64,000 bases of DNA from the NCBI GenBank assembly GCA_039566865.1, contig CM076944.1:22685001-22749000 (forward strand), read 5' to 3'. Below the pieces are notes generated by a model. It saw only the letters and a program-made list of their open reading frames with translations, did not search any database and was not told the DNA's origin. This document shows positions 23,399 to 34,371 of the stretch, piece after piece. How positions within the stretch are numbered: position 1 is the first letter of the stretch; each line of letters starts with the position of its first letter. This stretch comes from Aurelia coerulea. Lineage: Eukaryota > Cnidaria > Scyphozoa > Semaeostomeae > Ulmaridae. The position numbers were made by a program, and so were the translations under genes.

Positions 23399-24958
23399 TA
23401 TTTGTAACATTATCTGTCCATGTGAGCGTGATCAATGTTAATTGAAATAACTGATTTCTAATTTCCTTGAACAGAAAATGCTTTATAAATCGCTTGTTTT
23501 CGTGTCTATGCTAAAGCAATGCAAACTTCACATGATTGGAATTTTTGTTGAATGGAAGTTTAGTTGTATTTCATGGGATAGGTACGACAAATTGAAAGCG
23601 AAGAAAAAAGATCAAACAAATTACAAAATATGGTTATTATGGACATATCATACTTTGATGGGAGTCATATGAAAAAGGTGCTCTATATGTTTCAAAATTG
23701 TTTCGTTTTTCAAGGAAATCTTTTGGTTTATGCCTCCAGAAGACTTGTCAACAAATAGAAGCATTTTCTCCACGAAGTCCATTTCTGGTGTGAAGCAAAT
23801 TACTCCTGCGTGGTTGCTGGAAATGCATTAGCTTTGTTTATGTTATTTCCAGGTGGAACCACACTTTTACTTTTTCCACTTGCCGTGTATGCTAACACAA
23901 ACATGGAGATCCTGAAATATCTTCTTCACTTTAATCAGCTGGTCCTTAAGATGTTTATCTTAGCAGTTATTGAAAACTGATTTGGAATGAGTTGTGGTCT
24001 TTAAAAGAAAATCATCGCCTGGCAAGTCCTTACATCACACAACAAGCACGTTATCTTCTTAATTACAAAATAGCAGTTTAACACTTGTACATGCATCATT
24101 GACAGTAAATCAAACCACTCGGAGTTACTCTTCAGTGCCAAATAGAGCCCCATCGCCCTTTTCCAATCACTGAAAAAGAAACCTTGAGGTACTTGGCCCA
24201 AGTAAATTTTATCGGAAAAGTCAATGCTAATGAATTATTCCTTATTCGGAATGGCCGATTTCTGTCTGGTAAATTTTAAAATGGATTTGAACACGTCTAA
24301 GATTAAACTATATAGTTGCCGATAACATCGTCTTGATATCCAGAGAGCCGTGACCTTTCAAACGGGGATTCTTTTTATTCACTCACCCGGTACAACGATA
24401 TGCGTTCAAGATCATCGTAGATAAGCAAACAACTGGGAACAAAAGATTTTTCGACTTAACAATAAGTGTGAGACTTTTTATAGCAAGCAAAGGTTAACAA
24501 CGCAAAAAGTTTTAGAAATTACTGTCTATAGCATTGACGAACCGATAGAATATCGTGCCTCGCCAAATTGTTGGGATAGAAATCGTTGCACCTTCCTTGC
24601 TTTCGTTTAAGAAGATATTGCGTAGCTTGCTAATTATTTTCATTGTGACTTATTGCACAGCTGTGACAGGTTTTTAACGCCATTGTTTATTTCTCTACAG
24701 CACCGGCATGACGCTAATTTGTTCTTTCATTCGCAAACGCATCTGCTTTGATTGGTTATTGCAATTTTCTCCAAGAAGTCGAAGACGACCAGTCGAGGAT
24801 TTCTTACCATAACAAGTGCACTAGATCAGTAGCAGTTCAAAATTGGATGAAGTGTAAGGTCAAGTGGCTAGAGAATCAGGTACACCAAGGTAACTGAATA
24901 TCATTTTGTTCCTTTATGCCGGGTAAGCAAAAAGTTTTGATGTTTGGGTCTCCCTACG
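23399..24958. other. spacer with one MITE end
   Basis: No gene recognised. A solitary terminus (complement of TACCGGGTGAGTGAATAAAA) ends at 24392 and belongs to the same family as 24959 and 36445-37094; its partner end was not found. Confidence 0.4.
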
Positions 24959-25377
24959 TACCGGGTGAGTCAGAAAAACGAAGGCCGTTTCAAAGGCTAC
25001 TGCTCCTTATACATCAAAGCGACAACATTTTGCGATATTTGAAGAATTTTCCGGGCTGAAATCAGTCACTGCGTTGAGACTTTACGGAGTATTTTCTCGA
25101 GAAAGTCGCCCCTAGAACCTTAAAAAAACGTGCTAAAATCAAGGGCAAATTACCCAATTATTTCTTTCTTACAGCAATGATTTTTAATACGCTTTAGCAT
25201 GTGCTATCGCCTTTGGAGAATGCGAAAGTCTTCCCCCGGCATGAAAAATTTTATTCTCCCAAGAGGTCAAAATATGTGCTAATACCTGTTAGTGACCCAG
25301 GAAATTTTGCTGATCGTTTTCATTCCTTTTATCAGGTTTATGAAAGGGCTTTCTGCAAAAAAAACCCCTTATCAACG
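24959..25377. mobile_element. left part of a TACCGGGTGAGTCA-family MITE
   Basis: This stretch matches 36445-36930 of the intact copy, including GGCTTTCTGCA near its end. The match breaks exactly where the tyrosine-recombinase retroelement starts (25378) and resumes at about 30669-30790 (GGGAAGGAATCACCGATTAA), so the retroelement inserted into this MITE. Confidence 0.75.
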
Positions 25378-25577
25378 GAATTTATTTAGTCCCAAGAGAG
25401 GGAAAAAGAGTAGAGTCTTTAGTATAGGTTACAATAGAGTCGTGTATACAAGCCTGCCAGTGATTTTAAGTTGTGTTCTGGCTCGTGAAATAGTGGTTAA
25501 TGTCTTGTTATCTACAGTATAAATAGTCTGTACAGGAGTCTAAAGGTCACACGTCGATAGCTCGTTCGCTGATCAGA
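25378..25577 (+). repeat. split direct repeat A1
   Basis: The 200-bp left terminal repeat begins GAATTTATTTAGTCCCAAGA. It matches A2 at 30115-30296; A2 lacks about 17 bases around GTGGTTAATGTC. Replication of such elements is thought to use these repeats to rebuild the ends. Confidence 0.88.
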
Positions 25578-25904
25578 CGTACGTGCATGTAGAATTATCG
25601 CCACGCCATGTTTTCGAGGAAATCCAAGTCACAGAGTTCTCGTTCACGTTCTCATACGTAAAAGCTGAATAGACCTTTTAGCTATTCACAGTCGTTATTC
25701 ACGTTCTCGAAAATTCTTCATTTTCGTTCTCATCTGCTCGAACCTCGTGTATAAAAATAAAAGCTGCTAAAAATTCACCAACAGTAGCAGTGGTAGTTAT
25801 TGGAAGGCGACTTGATCACTTTCAAAAGTGCTTAAATGTTTCGACAACAAGTTTTCCACGTTGAAAAGAGAGGTGTATTGCGAAGTAGCAGGAAGTAGTG
25901 AGAG

Positions 25905-27640
25905 AACGCCAACAAGAAGAGAAAGTTGGAGCACGAGGTAAAGCTCACATTTAAAGCCCATAAAGCACAATTCGAATTAACTCTTCCCTGGTCGAGAATT
26001 TAGATTCTGTGGTAAAATCGTTAGAGAATGGAAGGAAGGAGGGCAGGGCACAGTGCACAAATACTTATCAGACGAACTGGCAAATGACAGCGAAGATGAA
26101 AAGAAGCTCCGAACAGCTAAAAATCGGACCATAATCAAGAGCAAGTCGACCAGTTCATTCCGAAAACCAAAAATCAAACCTCGACATATTCAAGCACCCG
26201 AAACCTGCTTTTTCAAGGTAACCAGTCTCAGGCGAGAGCAGCGAAGTTTCGGAAGGCCGTTTTTCAGGAGTGACGAGCACCCAAACACAACAACAACTAG
26301 TAGATTTGGGAGAAGCCAGGTCAATGTGGGAATCGAGATGTGGAGTCGAAGTCACTGGAGAAGAAACAGCCCAAATGGAAACCCCGCGCCCTTGGCAAGG
26401 CAAGCAATAACTTTAGACCAAGATAAGTATTCCTATGATTTATATTTTCACTCTGACCAACTCTATGAATATGAAGAAAATACATTGAATCATCTAGGAA
26501 AAATATCAAATAACGGGGAGATTAAAGAAGAACATATTTCATTCTGGAATTCCATACATACAACTAAAACTGTTTTAGAAACTAATTCACAAGGTTGTAA
26601 AAAGTACCCTTTCTTGAGACACCGTCCAAACATTTTTCAGAACAACAAAACCTCATTGCTTCATGCGGAACTTGCAGAAAAACGCATCAATGACATCGTA
26701 GAAACTGGTGTCGTAAAACAGTGGGCTCGAAACCTGATTATGTTTGTCTTTATCTGTTTTCTATAAATGCTAAAGGTAAAAAACGACTTATCCTTGACTT
26801 GAGATATGTCAAATTTAACGTGTACAAAGACCTGATACTATTTGGCGACTGGTGCCCCTTTGAAAACTGCCTTGTTCTGACAGTTTTTGCTTTAAATTTG
26901 ATTTGAAAAGTGGATACCATTATGTTGATATTTTTTACGAACGTCAGACTTCCTGGAATTCTCATGGGTTGAAAATGACAAATCCAGACTTTTGGGTTTA
27001 CAGTTTGCCTTTTGCCTTCCAACGGCCCAATAAATATTCATTGACGTGTTTTGAAACATCTTGTCTAATTTTGGCATCCGCGTGCAATTAAGATAACTTT
27101 TTCTTCAGATGAGGGAATAGGCATTGCGTCATCATACGACAAAAAAGCAAAGGTCAATTCTTCTTTTGCGTGCAAACCCGTGCAAAACCCTATTGAAAGC
27201 TGATTTCGTTTTAATTCAGAAAAGTAGGAGCCAGTTAAGCTGTTAATGTGGCTAGGTATAACAGTTAACCTCAGCATAAATTTACTTTACGAATGAAACA
27301 ATAACGTCGATCCTTTCTCTTGCGGAGAGTTAGTTACTTGTCTGCCGACATTTTGGCAAAGTTTGCAGGTATACCGATGTTGGTAAAATAATAGTTCGGC
27401 TAAAGACGAGATATTTCTTAAGAAAGGTCGACGGAAGGTCGCCTTGGGACGCAAAAACTAAACCTATTTAACTTCACTGAGGCTAGAGTTGAAATATCAT
27501 TTTGGCATAAAAATCTGCATGATTTGAACAAGAAAACGTTGAAAACAATTGAACAAGCCGAAAAGGTCAAATGTACAGGCACAAGTGGCACTGGACTAGC
27601 TCTATCTGACGCGAAAAGAGAGCAATCAATTTTGCACTGA
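25905..27640 (+). pseudogene. DIRS-like gag and reverse transcriptase/RNase H remnant
   Basis: The 5' part encodes LTFKAHKAQFEFNSSLVE and, in another frame from 26053, SDELANDSEDEKKLRTAKNR, the pattern of DIRS gag proteins. Downstream, an RT begins with LLHAELAEKRINDIVETGVV, then AKGKKRLILDLRYV, KSGYHYVDIF and a degraded LPFAF motif in place of LPFGL. A DD-like segment (SDEGIGIASSYDKKAK), WLGITVNLSINLLYE and VEISFWHKNLHDLNKK follow, reaching the connection/RNase H part. Reading it needs several frame changes and crosses internal stops, so it is dead. Boundaries are approximate. Confidence 0.8.
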
Positions 27641-28339
27641 TTTTATTTGTGAGCCAAATTATGAACAGAAGTGTCCTGTGTCACAAGGATGATTTTTAAT
27701 TATTTAGCGTAAATAATTGTTTCAGTCGGCAGTAACAATCTTGAATTACAAGATTTTGCATTTTCTATATTTGATGTCTACAGTTGTAATAAGATTGATT
27801 TGAAAGTTATCCCCAACGAAGTAAACGTTGCAGCATGGTGACGTTGACGACTGGCAAGTTTCTCCAAATTTCGTTTCGTTTCGCAATTAAAGATGGGGCC
27901 CTTTTGCTATAGATAGGTTTGCAATCACTGATAATACCAAGCTCGATAGATTTAACTCGAAATTTGCCTGTCCAAATACAGAAGCATGTGATGCCTTTTT
28001 GAAGAAAAAGCAAATATATTTGTACCACCGGTTTTTTAGATACCTAACGTATTAAACATGGTATTAAATCATCTCAAAGTTGGTCACGCGAGAGGTGTTG
28101 TTGCCTTTCCACATTGGAAACTGTCGTCTTTTTTGGCCATTAATGGTGAAATAACAAGCAAATTTTCAAGCTTTTGTCTCTGGCCATATATCCATTAAAA
28201 ATGGTTGTGACTGTTTGAGAGAGGGGAGTTGCCATTTGATTTCCTACTCCAAGTACTAAGGGGCTCTCTCGTCACATTATCAATACATTAATTAAGTTCG
28301 TTTTGAGAGCTTAAGGCTGATGTCACGATTTTTCAGTTT

Positions 28340-29015
28340 GTAGAGTACGCTGAGCCTCTGAGAAAAGGGCTGCAGGTGAATAGAAGTGAAGTACGCTGAA
28401 CCTCTGCCGTAAGGATTGGAGGGTTGCAGGTATTCATGCATGGTAAACATTCCAATTCACATAGCCTCTGCCTGGGTTTGAGAGGGCTACAATTGCAAAA
28501 GTGAAGTACGCTGAACCTCTACCGGGAGGATTGGAGGGTTGCAGGTATTCATGCATGGTAAACATTTCAATCCACATAGCCTCTGCCTAGATTTGAGAGG
28601 ACTACAATTGCAAAAAGTGAAGTACGCTGAACCACTGCCGGGAGGATCAGAGGGTTGCAGGTATTCATGCATGGTAAATATTTCAATTTACATAGCCTCT
28701 GCCTACGTTTGAGAGGGCAACAATTGCAAAAAGTGAAGTATGCTGAACCACTGCCGGGAGGATCAGAGGGTTGCAGGTATTCATGCATGGTAAATATTTC
28801 AACTCACTTAGCCTCTGCCTAGATTGGAGACAGCTGAGCCTCTGCAGGGAAGAATAGAGGGTCGCAGGTATTGATAAATGATCGTCTTTGGAATTCATTT
28901 TGACTTCTGCACAGATCGGAGAAAACTACAATTTGAACTAAACTGAAATACGCTGAGCCTCTGCAGGGAAGATTGGAGGGCTGCAGATATTCGTGCATGA
29001 TAGAGATTGTCATTC
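28340..29015. repeat. tandem array of ~117-bp units
   Basis: The unit contains GTGAAGTACGCTGAACCTCT, GGAGGGTTGCAGGTATTCAT and CATAGCCTCTGCCT. Four units (about 28388, 28500, 28617, 28734) are close copies; flanking units before and after are more diverged. Repeated open frames on the - strand (CMNTCNP-type) simply mirror the array. Confidence 0.9.
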
Positions 29016-29522
29016 ATTGAACCAATCATGGACATTATCTTACAAGGCGACAGTATTTGCGTTGATTGCAATCTAATTCTCCTTCTCTCTTTTGTTTTGT
29101 TGAAAACAGGACTCGTGTGGAGAGAAAATGTTCCGAAGTAAAGTCACTACCTTCAAACGATTTTCACGTTGCATTATTTTTGGTAAATTTGATCCAAAAT
29201 GCAGAGTAAATAAGTGCGTTTTTTGTGTTACAAAATAGTTCCATAGCCTTGGTAGTTGGAACGACCCTTTTGAATCTAGCCTTGCGTGAACAGGCTTAAA
29301 TTTGCTAAGCGCATTTTTTCAAAAACAATAACCAAGAAACAGCCTTTTCTTTTAGTGGATGATCTGCAAAAATATTGTCTTGTGCAATCGTCTTGAAGAG
29401 TCACTTTTGGATCTTAGAAATCTCTGCTTTAAGCCACGTCGGATTTCTTTGATCGAGCAAAGTCTCTGGTTCGAAGAAGGGTAATTTGATATTCTATGAA
29501 ACTCATATGATGATATTTACAG

Positions 29523-29630
29523 AGAAGAGATAGACTGGCGTCTCTACAGTGATGGAAATGGTTTTTTGCATTGCTATGGCAGGATAGAACCTTTGTCCAG
29601 TGTCGATCGATTCTGCAATTCTATTTAGTA
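29523..29630 (+). pseudogene. possible Bel/Pao-like retroelement fragment
   Basis: A 34-codon open stretch encodes EEIDWRLYSDGNGFLHCYGR and ends at a TAG. The shape (hydrophobic-D-G-NG-hydrophobic-C-GR) resembles the segment just before the integrase zinc finger of Bel/Pao polyproteins. It is short and isolated, so it may be chance. Confidence 0.3.
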
Positions 29631-29797
29631 AAACAAAGATCATCAGAGATGATGGATACATTATTTGTCAAATGTCCCATTCAAAATCGATCAGAGCATT
29701 GACTGACCCATTCGCTACACGACCATGCGGTAATTAATTTAAGCTAAGACAATCATTCTAAAAATCGGCAACAAGAACATTTCCCAGTTTCACCTCA

Positions 29798-29955
29798 TTG
29801 TCTTTCATCAGGTGCGACCCCACCTCAGCGAATAATCGAGTTAGAGATCGGCTATTCAATAGGCTCGGCCGATGGAACTCAGAAATGATTCAGAACGGAT
29901 ATGTGAAGGACAATTTTCATTCTATTTTGTCAGTATCATTGAATTTAGGCCTTCG
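29798..29955 (+). pseudogene. tyrosine recombinase C-terminal fragment
   Basis: It encodes NNRVRDRLFNRLGRWNSEM and NGYVKDNFHSILSVSLNLGL. This matches the C-terminal block of DIRS/Pat-type tyrosine recombinases, where a conserved GxW (here LGRW) precedes the tyrosine nucleophile (the Y of NGYVKD). The start lacks the R-GGAT segment in frame; it is partly visible in another frame. Upstream recombinase sequence was not found, so the gene is broken. Confidence 0.72.
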
Positions 29956-30005
29956 ATGCCATCATTTTGAACGAATGGAGTTGGCCCCCCTGTCACGAAT
30001 ACAAT

Positions 30006-30111
30006 TTGCTAAACTGACTAGTACTACTGTCATGAAAGACTCTTACAAGAACTGTAATTAGATCTAAATAAATTTAGTTATTTTCGGTTGAATGAAGTGA
30101 ATTAGAAAATA
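30006..30111 (+). repeat. split direct repeat B1
   Basis: The 106-bp copy begins TTGCTAAACTGACTAGTACT and matches B2 at 30562-30668. It abuts A2, the arrangement expected for split direct repeats. Confidence 0.85.
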
Positions 30112-30114
30112 GCT

Positions 30115-30296
30115 GAATTTATTTAGTCCCAAGAGAGGGAAAAAGAGTAGAGTCTTAAATATAGGTTACAATAGAGTCGTGTATACAAGCCTGCCAGTGA
30201 TTTTAAGTTGTGTTCTGGCACGTGAAATAGTGACAGTATAAATAGTCTGTACAGGAGTCTAAAGGTCACACGTCGATAGCTCGTTTGCTGATCAGA
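30115..30296 (+). repeat. split direct repeat A2
   Basis: The internal copy of A1, starting GAATTTATTTAGTCCCAAGA and ending GCTGATCAGA. It is three bases from the end of B1. Confidence 0.88.
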
Positions 30297-30561
30297 AACA
30301 CCTCCCCACCCCTCCCATAAGATTTTAGAGCAGTGGCAATATCAAGTTGTGGATGTTGATTCTGTTTTGATAGATTTTAGACACTCGATTTACCAGTCCA
30401 TAATGATAAGTCCTGACAGGCTACTATATTGATTAAACCAGGATAGGCACAGCAATATAGTGTAAAATTTGAGAATATGCTAGGTAATGCAACTTGTAGA
30501 ATTTCTCGGTTTGCTTAATTATCGTATTACTTGTTTGTCATGCACTCGTCTTTTCACAAAC

Positions 30562-30668
30562 TTGCTAAACTGACTAGCACTACCGTCATGAAAGACTTTT
30601 ACAAGAACTGTAATTAGATACTAAATAAATTTAGTTATTTTCGGTTGAATGAAGTGAATTAGAAAATA
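30562..30668 (+). repeat. split direct repeat B2, right end of the element
   Basis: The terminal copy of B1. Immediately after it the sequence of the interrupted TACCGGGTGAGTCA-family MITE resumes, which fixes the right boundary. Confidence 0.85.
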
Positions 30669-30790
30669 ACGGGAAGGAATCACCGATTAAAGCCGGATAT
30701 AGTACTGAATCTAATTGAATATGTCGGTGATAAAGCAAGACTCTTTTCAACGTTGTAGGGAGCAGTATTTTTTCAAACGGTGGGCGCTTT
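30669..30790. mobile_element. right part of the interrupted TACCGGGTGAGTCA-family MITE
   Basis: The stretch GGGAAGGAATCACCGATTAA and what follows matches 36948-37080 of the intact copy. The outermost terminus is eroded. Confidence 0.6.
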
Positions 30791-32260
30791 TTTTCTTGTA
30801 TAGCCCTGGCCAATGAACGAAAATTGTCTGCCGAAATGTGAAGTTTGCTTGCCAGACAATATTTCCTGTTTGGCCATGTCGCAAAATAGCTGAACAAGCA
30901 AGGTAAAGCAAGATTTGTTGGGCAATGGTTTGTGAAAAATTGAAGGCACACTATCGCGGCTGTGATTGGCTAGTCGTAATGTTGAAATCACTAACAAAAA
31001 ACCTGGCCTCTGAGTAATTACCAAGCCTTTATACTCTTGGATCATACTTTGTTTCGAGAATAAAGGGAGTCAGGTCGTTATCGCCTTCATGAATTTCAGT
31101 GTACAGCGTAATTACTGAAGCTTGCCTAATTCTATTCTTTTTTATTGTCTTATTCACCCAATCAGTGCCACAACAGTGTGCCTTTGAAAACTTTCTTGCT
31201 TGGCAAGCAAAAAATGTCTGTCAACCACTGTTTTGTGAGGCGGCTAAATGGACAGAGATTTTGCTTGGGAAGCAAATCGCAAATATTTGACACACAATGT
31301 TGCTTGTTTGACCAGTGCGTGCATCATGTAAATCAAGCATTATCTGAGCACTGTCAAGAAAACGCCTCCAAATTTGATTCTCGTTTTGAGCTAAAGAGTA
31401 ATAACTATTACATCGTTTGACTTCTAAGAAGCGAAACAAGCCATGAAACTTTGAAACAAAATATTATTTAACCGGCAAACACGCATGTTTATCATTTATT
31501 TTCCTCCTTCGAAGATGTCTCTCTCGTTTCTATCTTCTCTGGCGCAACTGTTGTAGGATTTTTAAATTGATGTTTGGCCCAAGAGTTTACCTTTGACTTT
31601 CTTATCGTAGCCACAAGAGGTAAAAACCGTGGTACTGCTGAGGGAACAAATTGAATGGTGAGCACAGAACACTTATTAATAAGTCAAGACTTTGTGTTGC
31701 TAAGAATATATACTTCGTTGATCCTGGATGCATATGACCTCCTAAAGTTTTTTGAGTAAACGACGATTGATCAAGGAAAGCCCATCTTGCAGATCCATTT
31801 TAAGCTACTTAAAAGTTCCTTTCAAACAGCCCTAATATTGACTGCAATAAAGCTGTCTTGGTTGTTCAATACACATTTAAAGTCATCATTGGGAACTAGA
31901 CTTTTTCTTGCAGAATTATTGTGATTAGGTCTTTAAAGAAACTGTATTAGATCTGTATTTTGTGCATCGAGTATTTTCACTATTTGAAAGGAAGAAATGT
32001 TATATGTTATGAAAAAGTGAGTCGATCTCGAAGAAATCAACTTTTTGCTTCTTTTAACTACGTGCAATGAAACGTTGGAGAAGCTAGGCGCTTTAACTTT
32101 CTTCGAGAAAGTTCATACCAAGAAACTGTGTTGCATCAGATGCAGTAATATCATTTGGTTTACTTTTGAAGCTAAATCCGACACTAAATGCTATCTCCAA
32201 AGCAAATCCAAGAGGTGAGCTGGATTTAAGTTTTGTTATACAAATATTGTGCCGTTTGAA
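30791..32260. other. 5' flank of the class A GPCR gene
   Basis: No gene or clear repeat is recognised. The motif GCTTGCCAGACAAT and its relatives (CTTGCTTGGCAAGCAAA) recur near 30850 and 31195, but I cannot define an element. Promoter elements cannot be called from the sequence alone. Confidence 0.4.
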
Positions 32261-33220
32261 ATGGATGCAATTGCAATAATATCGGTTTTTGATTGCGTGC
32301 TGGCGTCCGCAGCAACACTGGTCAGTCTTTTAATCATAGTGGTATTCATCTACGATAAGGAACTAGGCCGCCTTTCGTCGAACAGGTTTCTCATTAACTT
32401 CGTCGTCACAAATTTTCTCATTGCATCAGGCTCATTCTTGTTATCATTATTTGGAGATCCGAACGATTACTCTTTAAACCCAATGAAATTTCTGCTCAAT
32501 TCTTCATACCTCATTGTGACTATCATTTCAAATATAATTGGCCTTATGTTGATCGCGGCAGACCGATATTTCGCAATCAAACACCCTTTGCTGTATTCTA
32601 CAAAGATGAACGGCAGCAAAGCTAACAGGATTATCGCTATATTCTGGATTTGTGTCGTTTTATTCGGAATAATAGCAGTCGTTGTCGCAGTGTTTTCCCA
32701 TCACAATTTCAAAGCTGTTTCAAAAGCCATGCAGTTAACAGCACATGTTTCAGCTTTCATCGGGATATCTTCGCTAATTGCCGTAAATATCATCATAGTA
32801 CGAGAAGTGCATCACCAGGTTAAGTTACTGAGTGCGATTTCCGTCGATAATTCAGGCAAATCTCGTGCAAATCTTCGGAAACGTGAATCAAGGACGGCGT
32901 ATCTGTGCGTTGGAATGGTTGCAACGTTTTCATGCTGCTGGTTGCCGAACTCTATTTCATCATTACTTCATATGTTTGGAGTTCTACATAACAACATCTT
33001 CGTACGTGTGAGCACGACCATTTTCATCACGAGTTTGCTTGTCAATCCATTCTTGTATATCTTCTGGAAGACTGATTTTAGATTATCGTTAAAACTTCTC
33101 CTCATCAAAATTGTTTGCCAAGGCCCTCAACAAAATAGAGTGAATGCTGTTATTTCTTCTCGCAATGTGCAAAAAAATCATGTAACTCCATATCCTTTCG
33201 ATGTTGATGGAGCCGAGTAG
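32261..33220 (+). CDS. class A (rhodopsin-like) G protein-coupled receptor
   Basis: An intact 319-codon intronless gene from ATG 32261 (context ttgaaATGg) to TAG 33218-33220. Seven hydrophobic segments are visible. Class A hallmarks: DRY after helix 3 (LIAADRYFAIKHPLLY), CWLP in helix 6 and NPFLY in helix 7 followed by WKTDFR, the start of helix 8. Helix 1 lacks the usual GN pair, and helix 2 has TNFL where LAxxDL is common. The cysteines that normally join helix 3 to the second extracellular loop are absent: I see no Cys at the top of helix 3 or in that loop. The N-terminus is very short (about 6-10 residues) with no N-glycosylation site. The receptor should sit in the plasma membrane and couple to a G protein; the ligand cannot be inferred. 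Amine/melatonin/adenosine-like single-exon receptors of this style are abundant in cnidarians. A GTG 12 bases upstream is in frame but not a likely start. Confidence 0.9.
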   Translation: MDAIAIISVFDCVLASAATLVSLLIIVVFIYDKELGRLSSNRFLINFVVTNFLIASGSFLLSLFGDPNDYSLNPMKFLLNSSYLIVTIISNIIGLMLIAADRYFAIKHPLLYSTKMNGSKANRIIAIFWICVVLFGIIAVVVAVFSHHNFKAVSKAMQLTAHVSAFIGISSLIAVNIIIVREVHHQVKLLSAISVDNSGKSRANLRKRESRTAYLCVGMVATFSCCWLPNSISSLLHMFGVLHNNIFVRVSTTIFITSLLVNPFLYIFWKTDFRLSLKLLLIKIVCQGPQQNRVNAVISSRNVQKNHVTPYPFDVDGAE

Positions 33221-34107
33221 ATGGACACAACAAATAATTGGAATGGCAGATTTTGAAACAACTGAACATTTGGGACTGTTTGTAATGCAACTGAATTATG
33301 GAATCATTCTTTTTATTCAGAAGATTTTGATTGCATATTTCGTCCATTTGGTGTACTTTTTAACATGGCTCTCTGTGTTATTTCTGGAATACCAAGTGAC
33401 CCAAGTAAAGTGAGACTTGATTTGAGAGTTTAGCAATAAGGAGTTAGTGCTTGACACATTCTGCATTAGAATGATCTTGAATGATCTCAATCCTTACAAA
33501 AAATTTGGATTCCATAATGGCCGCCCTTTGTCAAATTATCGGTGTATTCAAATGTGGCCATCGGGTTTTAGGTTATTACTTTTAGTATAATCCATTTTCT
33601 GAATGCAGAATGAAGGATTTCTATGGAGAACCCGAAGCACACAACCCTTAACCTGACATCACTTTTCAAGAACAAACTTGTGACAGAATAGTACATCTTC
33701 TGAATGAAGTCTTCAAGATATCTCCATTCATTTCATTCGATCTTGCAATAAATTGTTCAACTTGCACACTTGTTATAGTCTGTGGAAAGATTTGCAACTG
33801 GGAGAAGAGATTGTTTGGGAAACCCCCGAAGTAATTTGAAGATGTCTTACAAATGAGATAGTGCCCTACAACCCAATGAGTACATTTAAGCCTGAACTGA
33901 AAGGGCCGTGGAGGGATGGCATCAAAATATTGGCCTATAGCACCCTGTCTTTTGGTGATACCGAGCTAATGCGGCCATTATTCCCAACAAAACTTCCAGA
34001 GGATAAATTGTAAGCTAACTAAGGACAGAAAGAAATACAAACTTTAAGGTGTACAAGACTATAATATAAAAATCATGCACAGCATTCGTCACAATATCCT
34101 TAAATCA
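33221..34107. other. 3' flank of the class A GPCR
   Basis: Nothing recognised beyond probable 3' untranslated sequence. Confidence 0.4.
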
Positions 34108-34371
34108 TACAGGTATCCCAAAAAAAAACTATAGCTTAAGCTACTTTTACCACAAATGCTATCCAGAGTCATCTGGTTTCAGCTTCCGCTCAAAATAGAA
34201 CTTCAAATGCTTGTAGCTCCGTGAATATTGAGCGGATTTGCAAGATTCTAGTGTCTAGAATCAATTTAAGATCTCAGGAACAGAGTTATCTGATCATGGG
34301 GCCCCTTCATTATATCACTATTTTTTTATTCTTAATCAAACCGTTAAACAATCTTTTTAGGACACCCTGTA
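34108..34371. mobile_element. mariner-type MITE (264 bp)
   Basis: The left end TACAGGTATCCCAAAAAA and the right end (complement of TACAGGGTGTCCTAAAAAGA) are inverted copies bounded by TA. This is a diverged member of the GGGTGTCCC family. Confidence 0.75.

Larger units (their letters stand above)
25378..30668 (+). mobile_element. DIRS-superfamily (tyrosine recombinase) retrotransposon, decayed
   Basis: The element keeps an A1-body-B1-A2-B2 architecture: A1 25378-25577, B1 30006-30111, A2 30115-30296, B2 30562-30668. A1 and A2 are near identical apart from a ~17-bp gap, and so are B1 and B2. These are split direct repeats, as in Pat- and Ngaro-type elements, which integrate with a tyrosine recombinase rather than a DDE integrase. 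Between them lie remnants of a DIRS-type gag, reverse transcriptase with RNase H region, and a recombinase C-terminus, all broken by stops and shifts. A ~117-bp tandem array (28340-29015) occupies the middle. The gap of 265 bp between A2 and B2 is unusual and may be an insertion. Confidence 0.82.

Noticed and set aside
26155..26403. 82-codon open frame (-) and its neighbours
   Set aside because: Antisense shadows of the DIRS-like gag/RT remnant.
28487..29013. Ladder of 60-73 codon frames (-)
   Set aside because: They repeat with the 117-bp array and show no conserved domain.
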